A stretch of DNA of 33,015 nt, from assembly GCA_039808325.1 (NCBI GenBank), contig JBDHSU010000028.1, positions 1 through 33,015 of the forward strand. Direction: 5' to 3'. Made by a program: the position numbers and the translations under genes. This stretch comes from JAFKKS01 sp039808325 (GTDB taxonomy: Bacteria; Pseudomonadota; Alphaproteobacteria; Rhizobiales; Xanthobacteraceae). The notes below the pieces were generated by a model, which was not told where the DNA came from, made no database searches, and saw nothing but the letters and a program-made list of their open reading frames with translations. Shown here one piece after another: positions 14,083 to 21,942 of the stretch. Every line of letters begins with the position of its first letter. The stretch's first letter is position 1.

Positions 14083-15444
14083 ATGAGCGCCTCCGGCACC
14101 GCGCCGCCCCGTCCGACCTTTGCGCAGACGATCGCGGTGTATCTGCAGCCGCGCGTCCTGATCGTGATGTTCCTCGGCTTCGCGTCGGGGCTGCCGCTCG
14201 CCCTATCCGGTTCCACGCTGCTTTTCTGGATGCGCGAGGTCGGCGTCGATCTCGGCACCATCGGGCTGTTCGCGCTGGTCGGCACGCCCTACACGATCAA
14301 GTTCCTGTGGGCGCCGATGGTCGATGCGCTCAACGTGCCGGTGCTCTCGCGGCTGCTTGGGCGCCGGCGCGGCTGGCTCATCTTCGCGCAGCTTCTGCTT
14401 CTGGCGGCGATCGCGTTCCTCGGAACGCGCAACCCGGCGGCGTCCGCCTGGGGCGTGGCATTGGCGGCGTTTCTCGTCGCCGTGGCCGCGGCGACGCAGG
14501 ACATCGTGATCGATGCGTTCCGGGTCGAAAGCCTGCCGGAGCGGGAGCAGGCGGCGGGCATGGCCGCGTTTGTCGCCGCCTATCGCGTCGGCACGCTCGC
14601 GTCCACGGTCGGCGCGCTCCTGCTGGTGAGCGCCTTCGAAGCTTACGGCTTCTCGCGGCCGAGCGCCTGGACGGCGAGCTACATCGTGATGGCTCTGCTC
14701 GTCGTCGTCGGAATGGTGACGGCACTGATCGCGACCGAACCCGAGAATTCCGCAACGGCCGGCGCGACGCCCATGGAAGGACGCTCGATTGCGCGGGTTT
14801 GGAACACGGCTCTCGGCGCGTTTTCGGATTTCCTCTCCCGCGATGCCGCCTTTGTCGTCCTCGTCTTCATCGTCCTGTTCAAGTTCACCGACGCGCTTGC
14901 CGGCGTCATGACCGCGCCGTTCGTCGTCGACCTTGGCTTCACGCGCAACGAATATGCGGCGATCATCAAGGGCGTCGGGCTCGCGGCGACGCTGATCGGC
15001 GGCTTCGCCGGCGGTTACGTGGCGTGGGTCTATCCGCTCGTCACCAGTTTATGGATCGGCGGCATCCTGCAGGCGCTGGCGAATCTCGCTTTCTCCTGGC
15101 AGGCGGTGGTCGGCCACGACATCTGGTGGCTCACTTTCGCGATCGTGCTGGAGAATTTCACCAGCGCCATCGGCACGGTGATCTTCGTCGCCTATCTTTC
15201 GGCGCTCTGCCGCAATCCCCTGCACACGGCGACGCAGTTCGCGCTGCTCACAGCGCTCGCCGCGGTCGGGCGCACCTATCTCTCGTCCGGCGCGGGATAT
15301 CTTGCCGAGCAGACCGGCTGGGCGACCTTCTTCGCGCTGTGCGCGATCGCGGCGATCCCGAGCTTGCTGCTGCTCGCGTGGCTGCAGGCGCGGGGACATT
15401 TCAGGGTGCTGGCGGCGGAGAAGGAAGCGTCGTCGACCGCCTAA
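14083..15444 (+). CDS. ampG: AmpG-like MFS permease (muropeptide transporter family)
   Basis: A 453-residue polytopic transporter with about 12 or more membrane helices. The N-terminal block GFASGLPLALSGSTLLFWM, then VGTPYTIKFLWAPMVD and RRRGWLIF, is typical of AmpG, which imports anhydromuropeptides from the periplasm for cell wall recycling and can influence beta-lactamase induction. The AATQDIVIDAFRVE motif in the next helices also fits. No amidase or beta-lactamase gene is nearby. The stop overlaps the convergent recR stop by 4 bases. The gene symbol rests on family resemblance. Confidence 0.85.
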   Translation: MSASGTAPPRPTFAQTIAVYLQPRVLIVMFLGFASGLPLALSGSTLLFWMREVGVDLGTIGLFALVGTPYTIKFLWAPMVDALNVPVLSRLLGRRRGWLIFAQLLLLAAIAFLGTRNPAASAWGVALAAFLVAVAAATQDIVIDAFRVESLPEREQAAGMAAFVAAYRVGTLASTVGALLLVSAFEAYGFSRPSAWTASYIVMALLVVVGMVTALIATEPENSATAGATPMEGRSIARVWNTALGAFSDFLSRDAAFVVLVFIVLFKFTDALAGVMTAPFVVDLGFTRNEYAAIIKGVGLAATLIGGFAGGYVAWVYPLVTSLWIGGILQALANLAFSWQAVVGHDIWWLTFAIVLENFTSAIGTVIFVAYLSALCRNPLHTATQFALLTALAAVGRTYLSSGAGYLAEQTGWATFFALCAIAAIPSLLLLAWLQARGHFRVLAAEKEASSTA

Positions 15445-16046
15445 AACGTCGTGCGCTGGCGGATCGCGGCGGCAAGGGTGCCGTCGTCGAGGTAGTCGAG
15501 CTCGCCGCCGACGGGAACGCCATGCGCGAGCCGCGTCACCTTCACATCGGCGTCGGCCAAAAGCTCGGTGATGTAATGCGCCGTCGTTTGCCCGTCGACG
15601 GTCGCGTTGAGCGCGAGGATCACTTCCGTCACCTCGGGCGCGCTGGCGCGGCCGATGAGCGTGTCGATCGCGAGATCGTCCGGTCCGACGCCGTCGAGCG
15701 GCGAGAGCGTGCCGCCGAGGATGTGATAGCGCGCATTGATGGCGCCGGCGCGTTCGAGCGCCCACAAGTCGGCGACATCGGCGACGACGACGAGGACTGA
15801 GGGATCGCGGCGCGGATCGGTGCAGACCGTACACGGGTTCTGGCTGTCGACGTTGCCGCAGATGCGGCACACCGTGATCGTGTCCAGCGCCGTCTGCAGC
15901 GCGGCGGCGAGCGGTGCCATCAGCGGTTCGCGCTTCTTGATGAGAAACAGCGCGGCGCGGCGCGCCGAGCGTGGCCCGAGGCCGGGAAGGCGCGCGAGCA
16001 ATTGGATCAGGCGTTCGATCTCGACGCCGGCAACGGCCTTGGCCAT
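15441..16046 (-). CDS. recR: Recombination mediator protein RecR
   Basis: A 201-residue protein of the RecFOR pathway that helps load RecA on gapped DNA. An N-terminal helix-hairpin-helix (LPGLGPRSARR, 20-30), a four-Cys zinc motif (C60, C63, C72, C75), a TOPRIM domain (VLVVVADVADLWALE onward) and the C-terminal Walker-like block are in order. Start: the ATG at 16046 overlaps the mmcB stop by one base (TGATG), so translation is probably coupled. Unlike in many bacteria, dnaX and ybaB are not adjacent. Confidence 0.96.
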   Translation of the reverse strand: MAKAVAGVEIERLIQLLARLPGLGPRSARRAALFLIKKREPLMAPLAAALQTALDTITVCRICGNVDSQNPCTVCTDPRRDPSVLVVVADVADLWALERAGAINARYHILGGTLSPLDGVGPDDLAIDTLIGRASAPEVTEVILALNATVDGQTTAHYITELLADADVKVTRLAHGVPVGGELDYLDDGTLAAAIRQRTTF

Positions 16047-16540
16047 CAGAGATCGACCTCGTGGCCGCCGGCGGGGTCGATCAGCGACTGCAGGCGCGAC
16101 GCGCCGAGGCGGGCGAGACGCAAGGTCATGCTGCGCCGCGTCGCGCCCGCGAGCTTATGCACGGGCGCCTCGCGCAGCATCTCCGCGCCGTAACCGTCGG
16201 CGACGATGAGGCCGGCTTCCACGGGAAAGATCTCGGCCGGCACATGCGGCGCGGTGGCGAAGAACAGGCGGTCGCAATGCCAGCGGTATTCCGGCCACTT
16301 CGTATCGGCGCGAAAATCCGCGATCGAGGACTTGATCTCGACGATCACGATCTCCCCGTCGGCGCCGAGCGCGACGATGTCGGCGCGGCGGCCGGAGGTG
16401 AGCGACATCTCGCTGATGCAGGTGAAGCCGAGCGCCTTGAGCAGACGGCCGGTGCCGCGGGCAACCGAAAGCGCCGTCTCCGACTGGCGGCCGTCGACAA
16501 TCGTAATGTCGGCGCGAAGGGCGAGCGATTCGAAACTCAT
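16046..16540 (-). CDS. mmcB: MmcB family DNA repair protein
   Basis: A 164-residue protein with a PD-(D/E)xK nuclease-like core. The candidate residues are E44, D54 in SGRRADIVAL and E68-x-K70 in IVIVEIKSS. MmcB is an SOS-regulated repair factor described in Caulobacter. It lies directly before recR with overlapping stop and start codons, so the two repair proteins are probably produced together. I did not find an obvious LexA box in the 21-base gap to mtnA, so any SOS promoter would lie inside or upstream of mtnA. Confidence 0.88.
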   Translation of the reverse strand: MSFESLALRADITIVDGRQSETALSVARGTGRLLKALGFTCISEMSLTSGRRADIVALGADGEIVIVEIKSSIADFRADTKWPEYRWHCDRLFFATAPHVPAEIFPVEAGLIVADGYGAEMLREAPVHKLAGATRRSMTLRLARLGASRLQSLIDPAGGHEVDL

Positions 16541-16561
16541 GCCGGCGACTCTTGCACCGTT

Positions 16562-17671
16562 TTAGCCGTGCCCGGAAGAGGCGCGCTCCGGAAACGCCGC
16601 CGCGAGGCCCGCGCGGGTCGCCGGTAGCACGCCGCGTTCGGTGATCAGACCGGTGACGAGGCGCGCCGGCGTCACGTCGAAGCCGTAATTGGCGACCGGA
16701 GAACCCGGCGCGACCACCTCGATCGTTTCGGTGCGGCCGTCCTCGGTGCGGCCGGTCATGCGGGTCACTTCCTCGGCGCTGCGCTCCTCGATCGGGATCT
16801 CGGCGACGCCGTCGTCGACGGCGAAGTCGATCGTCGGCGAGGGCAGGGCGACGTAGAACGGCACGTTGTTGTCGCGCGCGGCGAGCGCCTTGAGGTAGGT
16901 GCCGATCTTGTTGCAGACGTCGCCTTGCGCGGTGACGCGATCGGTGCCGACGATCGCGAGATCGACGCGGCCGTGCTGCATCAGGTGGCCGCCGGTGTTG
17001 TCGGGGATCACCGTATGCGGCACGCCGTGATGCCCGAGCTCCCAGGCGGTGAGCGCGGCCCCCTGGTTGCGCGGCCGCGTCTCGTCGACCCAAACGTGGA
17101 CCGGAATACCCTTGTCATGCGCCAGGTAGATCGGCGCGGTCGCGGTGCCCCAGTCGACGGTCGCGAGCCAGCCCGCGTTGCAATGGGTGAGCACGTTGAC
17201 GCGCTCGCCCTTCGGTTTCGCCGCCGCGATCGCCTCGATCAGCGCGAGGCCGTGACGGCCGATCGCGGCATTGATGGCGACATCCTCGTCGGCGATCTCG
17301 CCGGCGCGGCGGAAGGCGGCGGCAACGCGCGCGTCGCGCGGCTGGTTGCGCACCGCCGCCATCATCTCGTCGAGCGCCCAGCGCAGATTGATCGCGGTCG
17401 GCCGCGTCGCGAGAAGTGCGGCGTAGGCCCGCTCCAGCGCAGCGTCGGACGGGTCGGCGCGCAGCGCCAGCGCGACGCCGTAGGCGGCGGTCGCGCCGAT
17501 CAGCGGCGCACCGCGCGTCTGCATGCTGCGGATGGCGTGCGCCGCCTCGGCGAGGTTCGTCAGCCGCAACGTTTCGAATCGGTGCGGCAGCTTCGTCTGG
17601 TCGATGATCCCGACGCTCGTTCCGTCGGGCTCGACCCAGATGCTGCGCATCGGCTTGCCGTCGACCTTCAT
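16562..17671 (-). CDS. mtnA: S-methyl-5-thioribose-1-phosphate isomerase
   Basis: A 369-residue enzyme of methionine salvage that converts methylthioribose-1-phosphate to methylthioribulose-1-phosphate. Catalytic C164 (THCNAGWLATVDWGTA) and D244 (VGTDRVTAQGDVCNKIGTY) are intact, as is RGAPLIG (53-59). The ATG at 17671 has a GGAAAGGG ribosome-binding site; an ATG 16 codons upstream (17719) would run into the end of plsC and is rejected. No other salvage gene (mtnP, mtnK) is in the window. The related eIF2B-like/ribose-1,5-bisphosphate isomerase family is an alternative, but the match to MtnA is strong. Confidence 0.93.
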   Translation of the reverse strand: MKVDGKPMRSIWVEPDGTSVGIIDQTKLPHRFETLRLTNLAEAAHAIRSMQTRGAPLIGATAAYGVALALRADPSDAALERAYAALLATRPTAINLRWALDEMMAAVRNQPRDARVAAAFRRAGEIADEDVAINAAIGRHGLALIEAIAAAKPKGERVNVLTHCNAGWLATVDWGTATAPIYLAHDKGIPVHVWVDETRPRNQGAALTAWELGHHGVPHTVIPDNTGGHLMQHGRVDLAIVGTDRVTAQGDVCNKIGTYLKALAARDNNVPFYVALPSPTIDFAVDDGVAEIPIEERSAEEVTRMTGRTEDGRTETIEVVAPGSPVANYGFDVTPARLVTGLITERGVLPATRAGLAAAFPERASSGHG

Positions 17672-17726
17672 GTTCGCCCTTTCCGGCGCTGAAATAGGCA
17701 TGTTCCGCCCGGGAGGCAAAGCGGCT

Positions 17727-18509
17727 TCATTCGGATGTCGCTCCGCGTAGCGCTGTGACCATCAGATGGCGCACCCGTGCCTCGAGGTCGCGCGCGGTCG
17801 TCTTGCGGTCGACCACGGCGTCCGCGCGGATCGGCTCGCCGGCGCTGATCGTGACGTCGATCGCGCCGCGGCGGATGATGGCGGCGAGGTGCGGCAGGAG
17901 ATCGAGGTCGCCATACCAGGCGACGCGCGGGCGATGACGCCGGCCGAGCGGAACGCCATTGCCGGCCGTGTAGGCGATGGCGGCGGGCTGGATCGCGATA
18001 TCGCCGCGCGGCATCTTGTCCGCCGCTGTCTCCACGGCGGCGATGAGACTGGAGCGGAAGGGCAGCACGCGATTGCCGTCGCTCGAGGTTCCCTCGGCAA
18101 AGAGAACGATACGCTCGCCGTTGGCCAGTCGCTCGCCGATCGAGCGGTTCGCCGCAACGGTCGCGCTGCGCCGGGTGCGATCGATGAAGACGGAGCGTTG
18201 CAGCCGCGCGAGCACGCCGAATACCGGCCAAGTCGAGACCTCGCGTTTCGCGACAAAGGCGACGGGGACGATGGCGGTGACAACGCAGATATCGAGCCAG
18301 GAGACATGATTGGCGACGATCAGGGCCGGGCCGGGGGCGAAGCTCCCGCGCAGGCGAATGCGCACGCCGAGCAGGCGGCATACGGCGCGGTGAAAGAAAA
18401 CCGGAATGGTTCGCCGGATCGGCAGGCGCAAGAGCAGCGCCAATGCTTGCAGCGGCAGCAGAAGCAGAATGAGCAGGGCGACCGCCACCGCGACAGCGGC
18501 GACGCGCAT
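17727..18509 (-). CDS. plsC: 1-acyl-sn-glycerol-3-phosphate acyltransferase
   Basis: A 260-residue membrane-associated acyltransferase that makes phosphatidic acid from lysophosphatidic acid. A hydrophobic N-terminal segment (1-30) is followed by the catalytic NHVSWLD motif (H68-x4-D73), the FIDR block (108-111), FAEGTSSDG (137-145) and a proline-containing fourth motif (IQPAAIAY). The ATG at 18509 overlaps the fur stop codon as TGATG, so translation is probably coupled to fur. A much longer open frame to 18914 lies antisense-like inside fur and is not coding. Confidence 0.9.
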   Translation of the reverse strand: MRVAAVAVAVALLILLLLPLQALALLLRLPIRRTIPVFFHRAVCRLLGVRIRLRGSFAPGPALIVANHVSWLDICVVTAIVPVAFVAKREVSTWPVFGVLARLQRSVFIDRTRRSATVAANRSIGERLANGERIVLFAEGTSSDGNRVLPFRSSLIAAVETAADKMPRGDIAIQPAAIAYTAGNGVPLGRRHRPRVAWYGDLDLLPHLAAIIRRGAIDVTISAGEPIRADAVVDRKTTARDLEARVRHLMVTALRGATSE

Positions 18510-18949
18510 CAGTTCTCGGCTTTGTCGGAATCGCCGAGCGGCACGGCGTAGAGTTCGAGGCGGTGATCGACGAGCCGGAAGCCGAGGCGCCGCGCCACTT
18601 TCGCCTGTAGTTCCTCGATCTCCTCGGAACGGAATTCGATCACCTCGCCGGTGCGCAGATTGATGAGGTGGTCGTGATGCGTGTCCGGGATCTGCTCGTA
18701 GCGCGCGCGGCCCTCGCGGAAATCGTGCCTCTCGACGATGCCGGCGTCCTCGAGCAGGCGCACCGTACGGTAGATGGTCGAGATCGAAATGCGATCGTCG
18801 ATCTTGTTGCAGCGGCGATACAGCTCCTCGACGTCGGGGTGATCTTCCGAGCTCGCCAGCACGCGCGCGATGATGCGGCGCTGCTCGGTCATGCGCATGC
18901 CTCTGGCTTCGCACTGGGCCTCGATGTCGCTCTTCTTCGCTGTGGTCAC
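18509..18949 (-). CDS. fur: Fur family metalloregulator (Fur/Mur type)
   Basis: A 146-residue dimeric transcription repressor. The DNA-binding winged helix covers about 20-85 with RISISTIYRTVRLLEDAGI as recognition region, and the metal-binding/dimer domain contains HHDH (91-94), E102/E105 and D128-H129. The structural CxxC zinc pairs of E. coli Fur are absent, as in the manganese-responsive Mur proteins of rhizobia, so manganese rather than iron may be the signal. The start is a GTG at 18949; the only downstream ATG codons (residues 18 and 20) would remove part of the first helix. It sits between rimI and plsC in the leftward run. Confidence 0.88.
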   Translation of the reverse strand: MTTAKKSDIEAQCEARGMRMTEQRRIIARVLASSEDHPDVEELYRRCNKIDDRISISTIYRTVRLLEDAGIVERHDFREGRARYEQIPDTHHDHLINLRTGEVIEFRSEEIEELQAKVARRLGFRLVDHRLELYAVPLGDSDKAEN

Positions 18950-19046
18950 GATGCTACGTTGCAATGTTGTCTGCTGGCCGTCCACGCGCGTCCCCGCCGC
19001 GATGATGCTTGCAAGATAGGCGTGCGCGGGCGCTGCGTCTATGGCG

Positions 19047-19529
19047 TCAGAGGTCGCGCCGCAGCACCATTGCCGCCGACGCTCCGCCGTCCGGCTGCGG
19101 GTAATATCCGGCGCGTCGCCCGACCTCGCCGAATCCGGCGCGGGCGTAGAGACGGCGGGCGGATTCGTTTGCCTCGTCGACCTCGAGAAAGACCGTGCGG
19201 ACGGCGAGGCCGGCGAGACGCCGCAGGTGCAGATCGAGCATCCGGCGGGCAATCCCACGCCCCCGCCGTCGCGGATCGACGGCGACGGAAAGAATCTCGG
19301 CTTCGTCGGCGGCGCGGCGGGACAGGATGAATCCGGCGAACTGGCGTCCGAGCAGCGCGCGTTGCGCGAGCACGGCGCGGTCGAGCAGCAGCGTCTCGAC
19401 TTCGTTCTCGCTCCAGCCGCGCCGGAACGACACCGCGTGCAAGGCCGCAATGTCGGCCGCGTCCGCAGGCGTTGCGTCCACGATCGCGGCTTCGGCCGGT
19501 GCGAAGAATCGCTTGAGCGTCCCGATCAT
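19047..19529 (-). CDS. rimI: Ribosomal protein alanine N-acetyltransferase (GNAT)
   Basis: A 160-residue GNAT enzyme. The acetyl-CoA site VAVDPRRRGRGIARRML (83-99) and the C-terminal blocks VFLEVDEANESARRLYARAGF and GRRAGYY match RimI, which acetylates the N-terminal alanine of ribosomal protein S18. The ATG at 19529 overlaps the tsaB stop by four bases (ATGA). The tsaB-rimI pairing is common in bacteria and supports the assignment. Confidence 0.9.
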   Translation of the reverse strand: MIGTLKRFFAPAEAAIVDATPADAADIAALHAVSFRRGWSENEVETLLLDRAVLAQRALLGRQFAGFILSRRAADEAEILSVAVDPRRRGRGIARRMLDLHLRRLAGLAVRTVFLEVDEANESARRLYARAGFGEVGRRAGYYPQPDGGASAAMVLRRDL

Positions 19530-20206
19530 TGCCGCGGCAGGCGCGCCGCATCCTGCGGCTGCGCGTCGGGCGCGCGCAGGTAGAGCGGGTTCGCGGGAGC
19601 CGATTGGGAGTCGGCGACGGCGCCGAGCCTGGCGACCCATTCGATCTCCGGCGCCGGCCGCGGCGCCGCGACGGTCGGCGTTTCACCGCCTTGCGGCCAG
19701 GCCTGGGCCAGGGCCTCGGCGGCAGAGCCGACCAAGTGCACCGGCCCTTCGATATGCGGCAGGGCGTCCGCCACCTTCGCATGACGCGCCGGCGCCAGCG
19801 TGCGTCCGCCGGGGCCGAAGACCTGGATGAAGACTTGCGCGTGGCGCGCGTCGATCGCGGCGACGACGGTCTGCGCGCTGTCGGCTGAAATCGCCGGCGC
19901 CGCATAGGCGGCGAGCGTCGAAACCCCGACCGCCGGGCGGCCGGCGGCAAGCGCGATGCCGCGCGCGGCGGAGAGGCCGACACGCAGGCCGGTGAAGCTT
20001 CCGGGGCCGACCGTGACGGCGATGCGGTCGAGCTCGGCGAACTCGAACATCGCCTCGTCCATCACCCGCGCGATCAGCGGCATCAGTGCTTCGGCGTGGC
20101 CGCGCGCCATTTCACGGCTTTCCTGCGCCATGACGATCCCGTGCTCGGAATCGTAGATGGCGGCGGCGCAAGCGCCGAGGGCCGTGTCGATGGCAAGAAC
20201 CCGCAT
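19526..20206 (-). CDS. tsaB: tRNA threonylcarbamoyladenosine biosynthesis protein TsaB
   Basis: A 226-residue ASKHA-fold partner of TsaD needed for the t6A37 modification of ANN-decoding tRNAs. The N-terminal LAIDTALGACAAAI phosphate-binding motif, HAEALMPLI and GPGSFTGLRVGLSAARGIAL are diagnostic. The ATG at 20206 starts directly before MRVLAIDT; longer upstream codons fall in a GC-rich repeat. It heads the run tsaB-rimI-fur-plsC-mtnA-mmcB-recR. Confidence 0.94.
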   Translation of the reverse strand: MRVLAIDTALGACAAAIYDSEHGIVMAQESREMARGHAEALMPLIARVMDEAMFEFAELDRIAVTVGPGSFTGLRVGLSAARGIALAAGRPAVGVSTLAAYAAPAISADSAQTVVAAIDARHAQVFIQVFGPGGRTLAPARHAKVADALPHIEGPVHLVGSAAEALAQAWPQGGETPTVAAPRPAPEIEWVARLGAVADSQSAPANPLYLRAPDAQPQDAARLPRQ

Positions 20207-20251
20207 GGGGTTCGGTTTGTAGCGGAGGAGCGGCGAGGAGCCAACTCCATA

Positions 20252-20280
20252 ACCTCCCGCCCCCCGCATGCGGGGGAGGG
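20252..20280. repeat. GC-rich palindromic repeat unit
   Basis: It contains a perfect 16-bp palindrome CCCCCGCATGCGGGGG at 20261-20276, flanked by CCTCCC and AGGGG. It is related to the arms of the larger element at 5785-5889. It lies between nfuA and tsaB, both leftward. Confidence 0.6.
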
Positions 20281-20298
20281 GTGCGCCCGCGCCTGCGG

Positions 20299-20856
20299 CT
20301 AAACCGGCCGGACTTCCGTGACGTCCGGGACGAAATGCCGGAGCAGGTTCTGGATGCCGTGCTGCAGCGTCGCCGTGGAGGACGGGCAACCGGAGCAGGC
20401 GCCCTTCATGTTGAGAAACACGACGCCGTCCTTGAAGCCGCGGAAGGTGATGTCGCCACCGTCATTGGCGACGGCGGGGCGCACGCGCGTCTCGATCAGC
20501 TCCTTGATCGTGTCCACCGTCTCCTGATCGGCCGGATCGAAGAACTCGGCGTCGTCGCTCGTCGCGGGGGCGTCGGCGCGCACGATCGCGTCGCCCGACA
20601 TGTAGTGCTCCATGATCGCGCCCAGGATCTGGGGCTTGAGCTGCTGCCAGTCCCCGTCGGCCTTGGTGACGGTGATGAAGTCGGACCCGAAGAACACGCC
20701 GGAGACGCCCGACACCTCGAACAGCCGCTCGGCAAGCGGCGACTGCGCCGCCTCTTTCGCGTCCCGCATCTCGAGCGTCCCGTCTTCGAGGACAATCCGG
20801 CCCGGCAGGAATTTCAGGGTGGCCGGATTGGGCGTGGGCTCGGTCTGGATGAACAT
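20299..20856 (-). CDS. NfuA-type iron-sulfur cluster carrier (NifU domain)
   Basis: A 185-residue Fe-S carrier. The N-terminal Nfu_N domain (MFIQTEPTPNPATLKFLPG and SGVFFGSDFITVTK) is joined to a C-terminal NifU-like domain with the cluster-binding C154-S-G-C157 in KGACSGCPSS. Nfu proteins pass 4Fe-4S clusters from the SUF or ISC assembly systems to target enzymes. The start has AAGGAG 8 bases upstream. It is separated from tsaB by a GC-rich palindrome. Confidence 0.93.
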   Translation of the reverse strand: MFIQTEPTPNPATLKFLPGRIVLEDGTLEMRDAKEAAQSPLAERLFEVSGVSGVFFGSDFITVTKADGDWQQLKPQILGAIMEHYMSGDAIVRADAPATSDDAEFFDPADQETVDTIKELIETRVRPAVANDGGDITFRGFKDGVVFLNMKGACSGCPSSTATLQHGIQNLLRHFVPDVTEVRPV

Positions 20857-20978
20857 GGTCGGCTCCTTGGCCGGCGAGGAAAGGGCGCGCCGGCGAATTA
20901 TCCTCGTGGGCGACCCTTAAGTGGGCCCTGGCGGCGCGCAGGTCAACGCTTCCCGCGCTCGAAACGGTCGTCGGGGGC

Positions 20979-21008
20979 TTTATTCGGCGGCCCGTTTATT
21001 CGGCGGCC
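20979..21008. repeat. 16-bp-period direct repeat at the end of the small barrel gene
   Basis: The 14-mer TTTATTCGGCGGCC occurs at 20979-20992 and 20995-21008. The second copy contains the last codons and stop of the leftward gene at 20996-21304, so the first is an extra copy of that gene's 3' end. Confidence 0.8.
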
Positions 21009-21304
21009 TGGAGGATTTCGCGTGAGCGCGTGACGCCGTCCGGCCAGACGCGGTCATATTCCGCGATCAAGCCCTTGAGCGCGTCCGACTCCACGGCGGC
21101 CTTCAGCTTCTCCATGCTGGCGAACTCATAGAACGCGTAATGCGCGGCCGGGTCCGTCGTGCTCCAGGCGCGCGATGCGCCATCGGCGCCGAACGCCTTT
21201 ACGGCGTCCGGAAGATGCTCAGTCGCATACCAACGGTCGAACTTGCCGCGCAGGGATTCGTCCGAGACCACCGAGCGCACCATGAAGATCGCCTTGCGTG
21301 ACAT
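20996..21304 (-). CDS. Small conserved protein, probable dimeric alpha/beta-barrel
   Basis: A 102-residue protein with no recognised motif. The pattern RKAIFMVRSVV, then DRWYATEHLPDAVKAFGADGA, then AHYAFYEFASMEKLKAAVES, resembles small ferredoxin-like dimeric alpha/beta-barrel proteins (EthD or DUF-type) in which a Trp-Tyr-x3-His-x-Pro segment follows the first strand. Function is unknown. GGAG lies about 8 bases upstream of the ATG at 21304. It sits 29 bases downstream of the universal stress protein gene and is probably co-transcribed with it. Confidence 0.7.
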   Translation of the reverse strand: MSRKAIFMVRSVVSDESLRGKFDRWYATEHLPDAVKAFGADGASRAWSTTDPAAHYAFYEFASMEKLKAAVESDALKGLIAEYDRVWPDGVTRSREILQAAE

Positions 21305-21333
21305 CGCTTTCTCCCCGTGCCGCGGGCGCGTCC

Positions 21334-21828
21334 TTACGACAGCGAATCGAGCTCGTCGTCGGTGAGCTGGCCCGGAACGATCGTGATCGGCACCGGGAAA
21401 TCGGAGATTGTTTTTCCCAACCCCGAAACCAGCGGGCCGGGGCCGTCCTTGCCGACGCCGGCGGCGAGCACCAAGGTCGCGATGTCCTGGTCTTCCTCGA
21501 TCAAGCCGAGAATCTCCCCGACCAGTTCGCCCTCGCGGATCGCGCGCTCCGGCGTGATGCCGGCGGCGCCGTTCACGCGCCCGGCGAAGCGCGTCAGCGT
21601 CGTGTTGGCTTCCTCGTTCGCCTCGGCGCGCATCACCTCGGCGACGCCGAGCCATTGCTGATTGCGGTCGTGCGGCTCGATGACGCGCAGCATGATCAAG
21701 CCGGACTCGTTCCGCGCGGCGCGCCGCGCCGCGTAATAGACGGCGCGATCGCATTCCGGCGTATTGTCGATGATCACCAGGTATTTTGGTTTGTGGCCGG
21801 CCTCATAACTGCGGCGCTTGGAGATCAT
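21334..21828 (-). CDS. Universal stress protein (UspA family)
   Basis: A 164-residue soluble protein with the Usp fold: YLVIIDNTPECDRAVYYAAR at the N-terminus, GLIMLRVIEP, and a C-terminal segment ending in ISDFPVPITIVPG. The usual ATP-binding G-2x-G-9x-G-S/T signature is only partly recognisable (VLAAGVGKDGPGPLVSGLGK), so nucleotide binding is uncertain. A purine-rich AGGAGTGAGGGG precedes the ATG. The gene follows trpS on the same strand with a 114-base gap. Confidence 0.85.
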   Translation of the reverse strand: MISKRRSYEAGHKPKYLVIIDNTPECDRAVYYAARRAARNESGLIMLRVIEPHDRNQQWLGVAEVMRAEANEEANTTLTRFAGRVNGAAGITPERAIREGELVGEILGLIEEDQDIATLVLAAGVGKDGPGPLVSGLGKTISDFPVPITIVPGQLTDDELDSLS

Positions 21829-21942
21829 CCCCTCACTCCTGCATTTTCAACGGCGTCGCGCACAAGCGAATGCTGCCATGCCGGACGGGGCAACGACAAG
21901 GCGGCGGCAGACGGCCGTCTCCGTAGCATTCGCGGCCCATCG

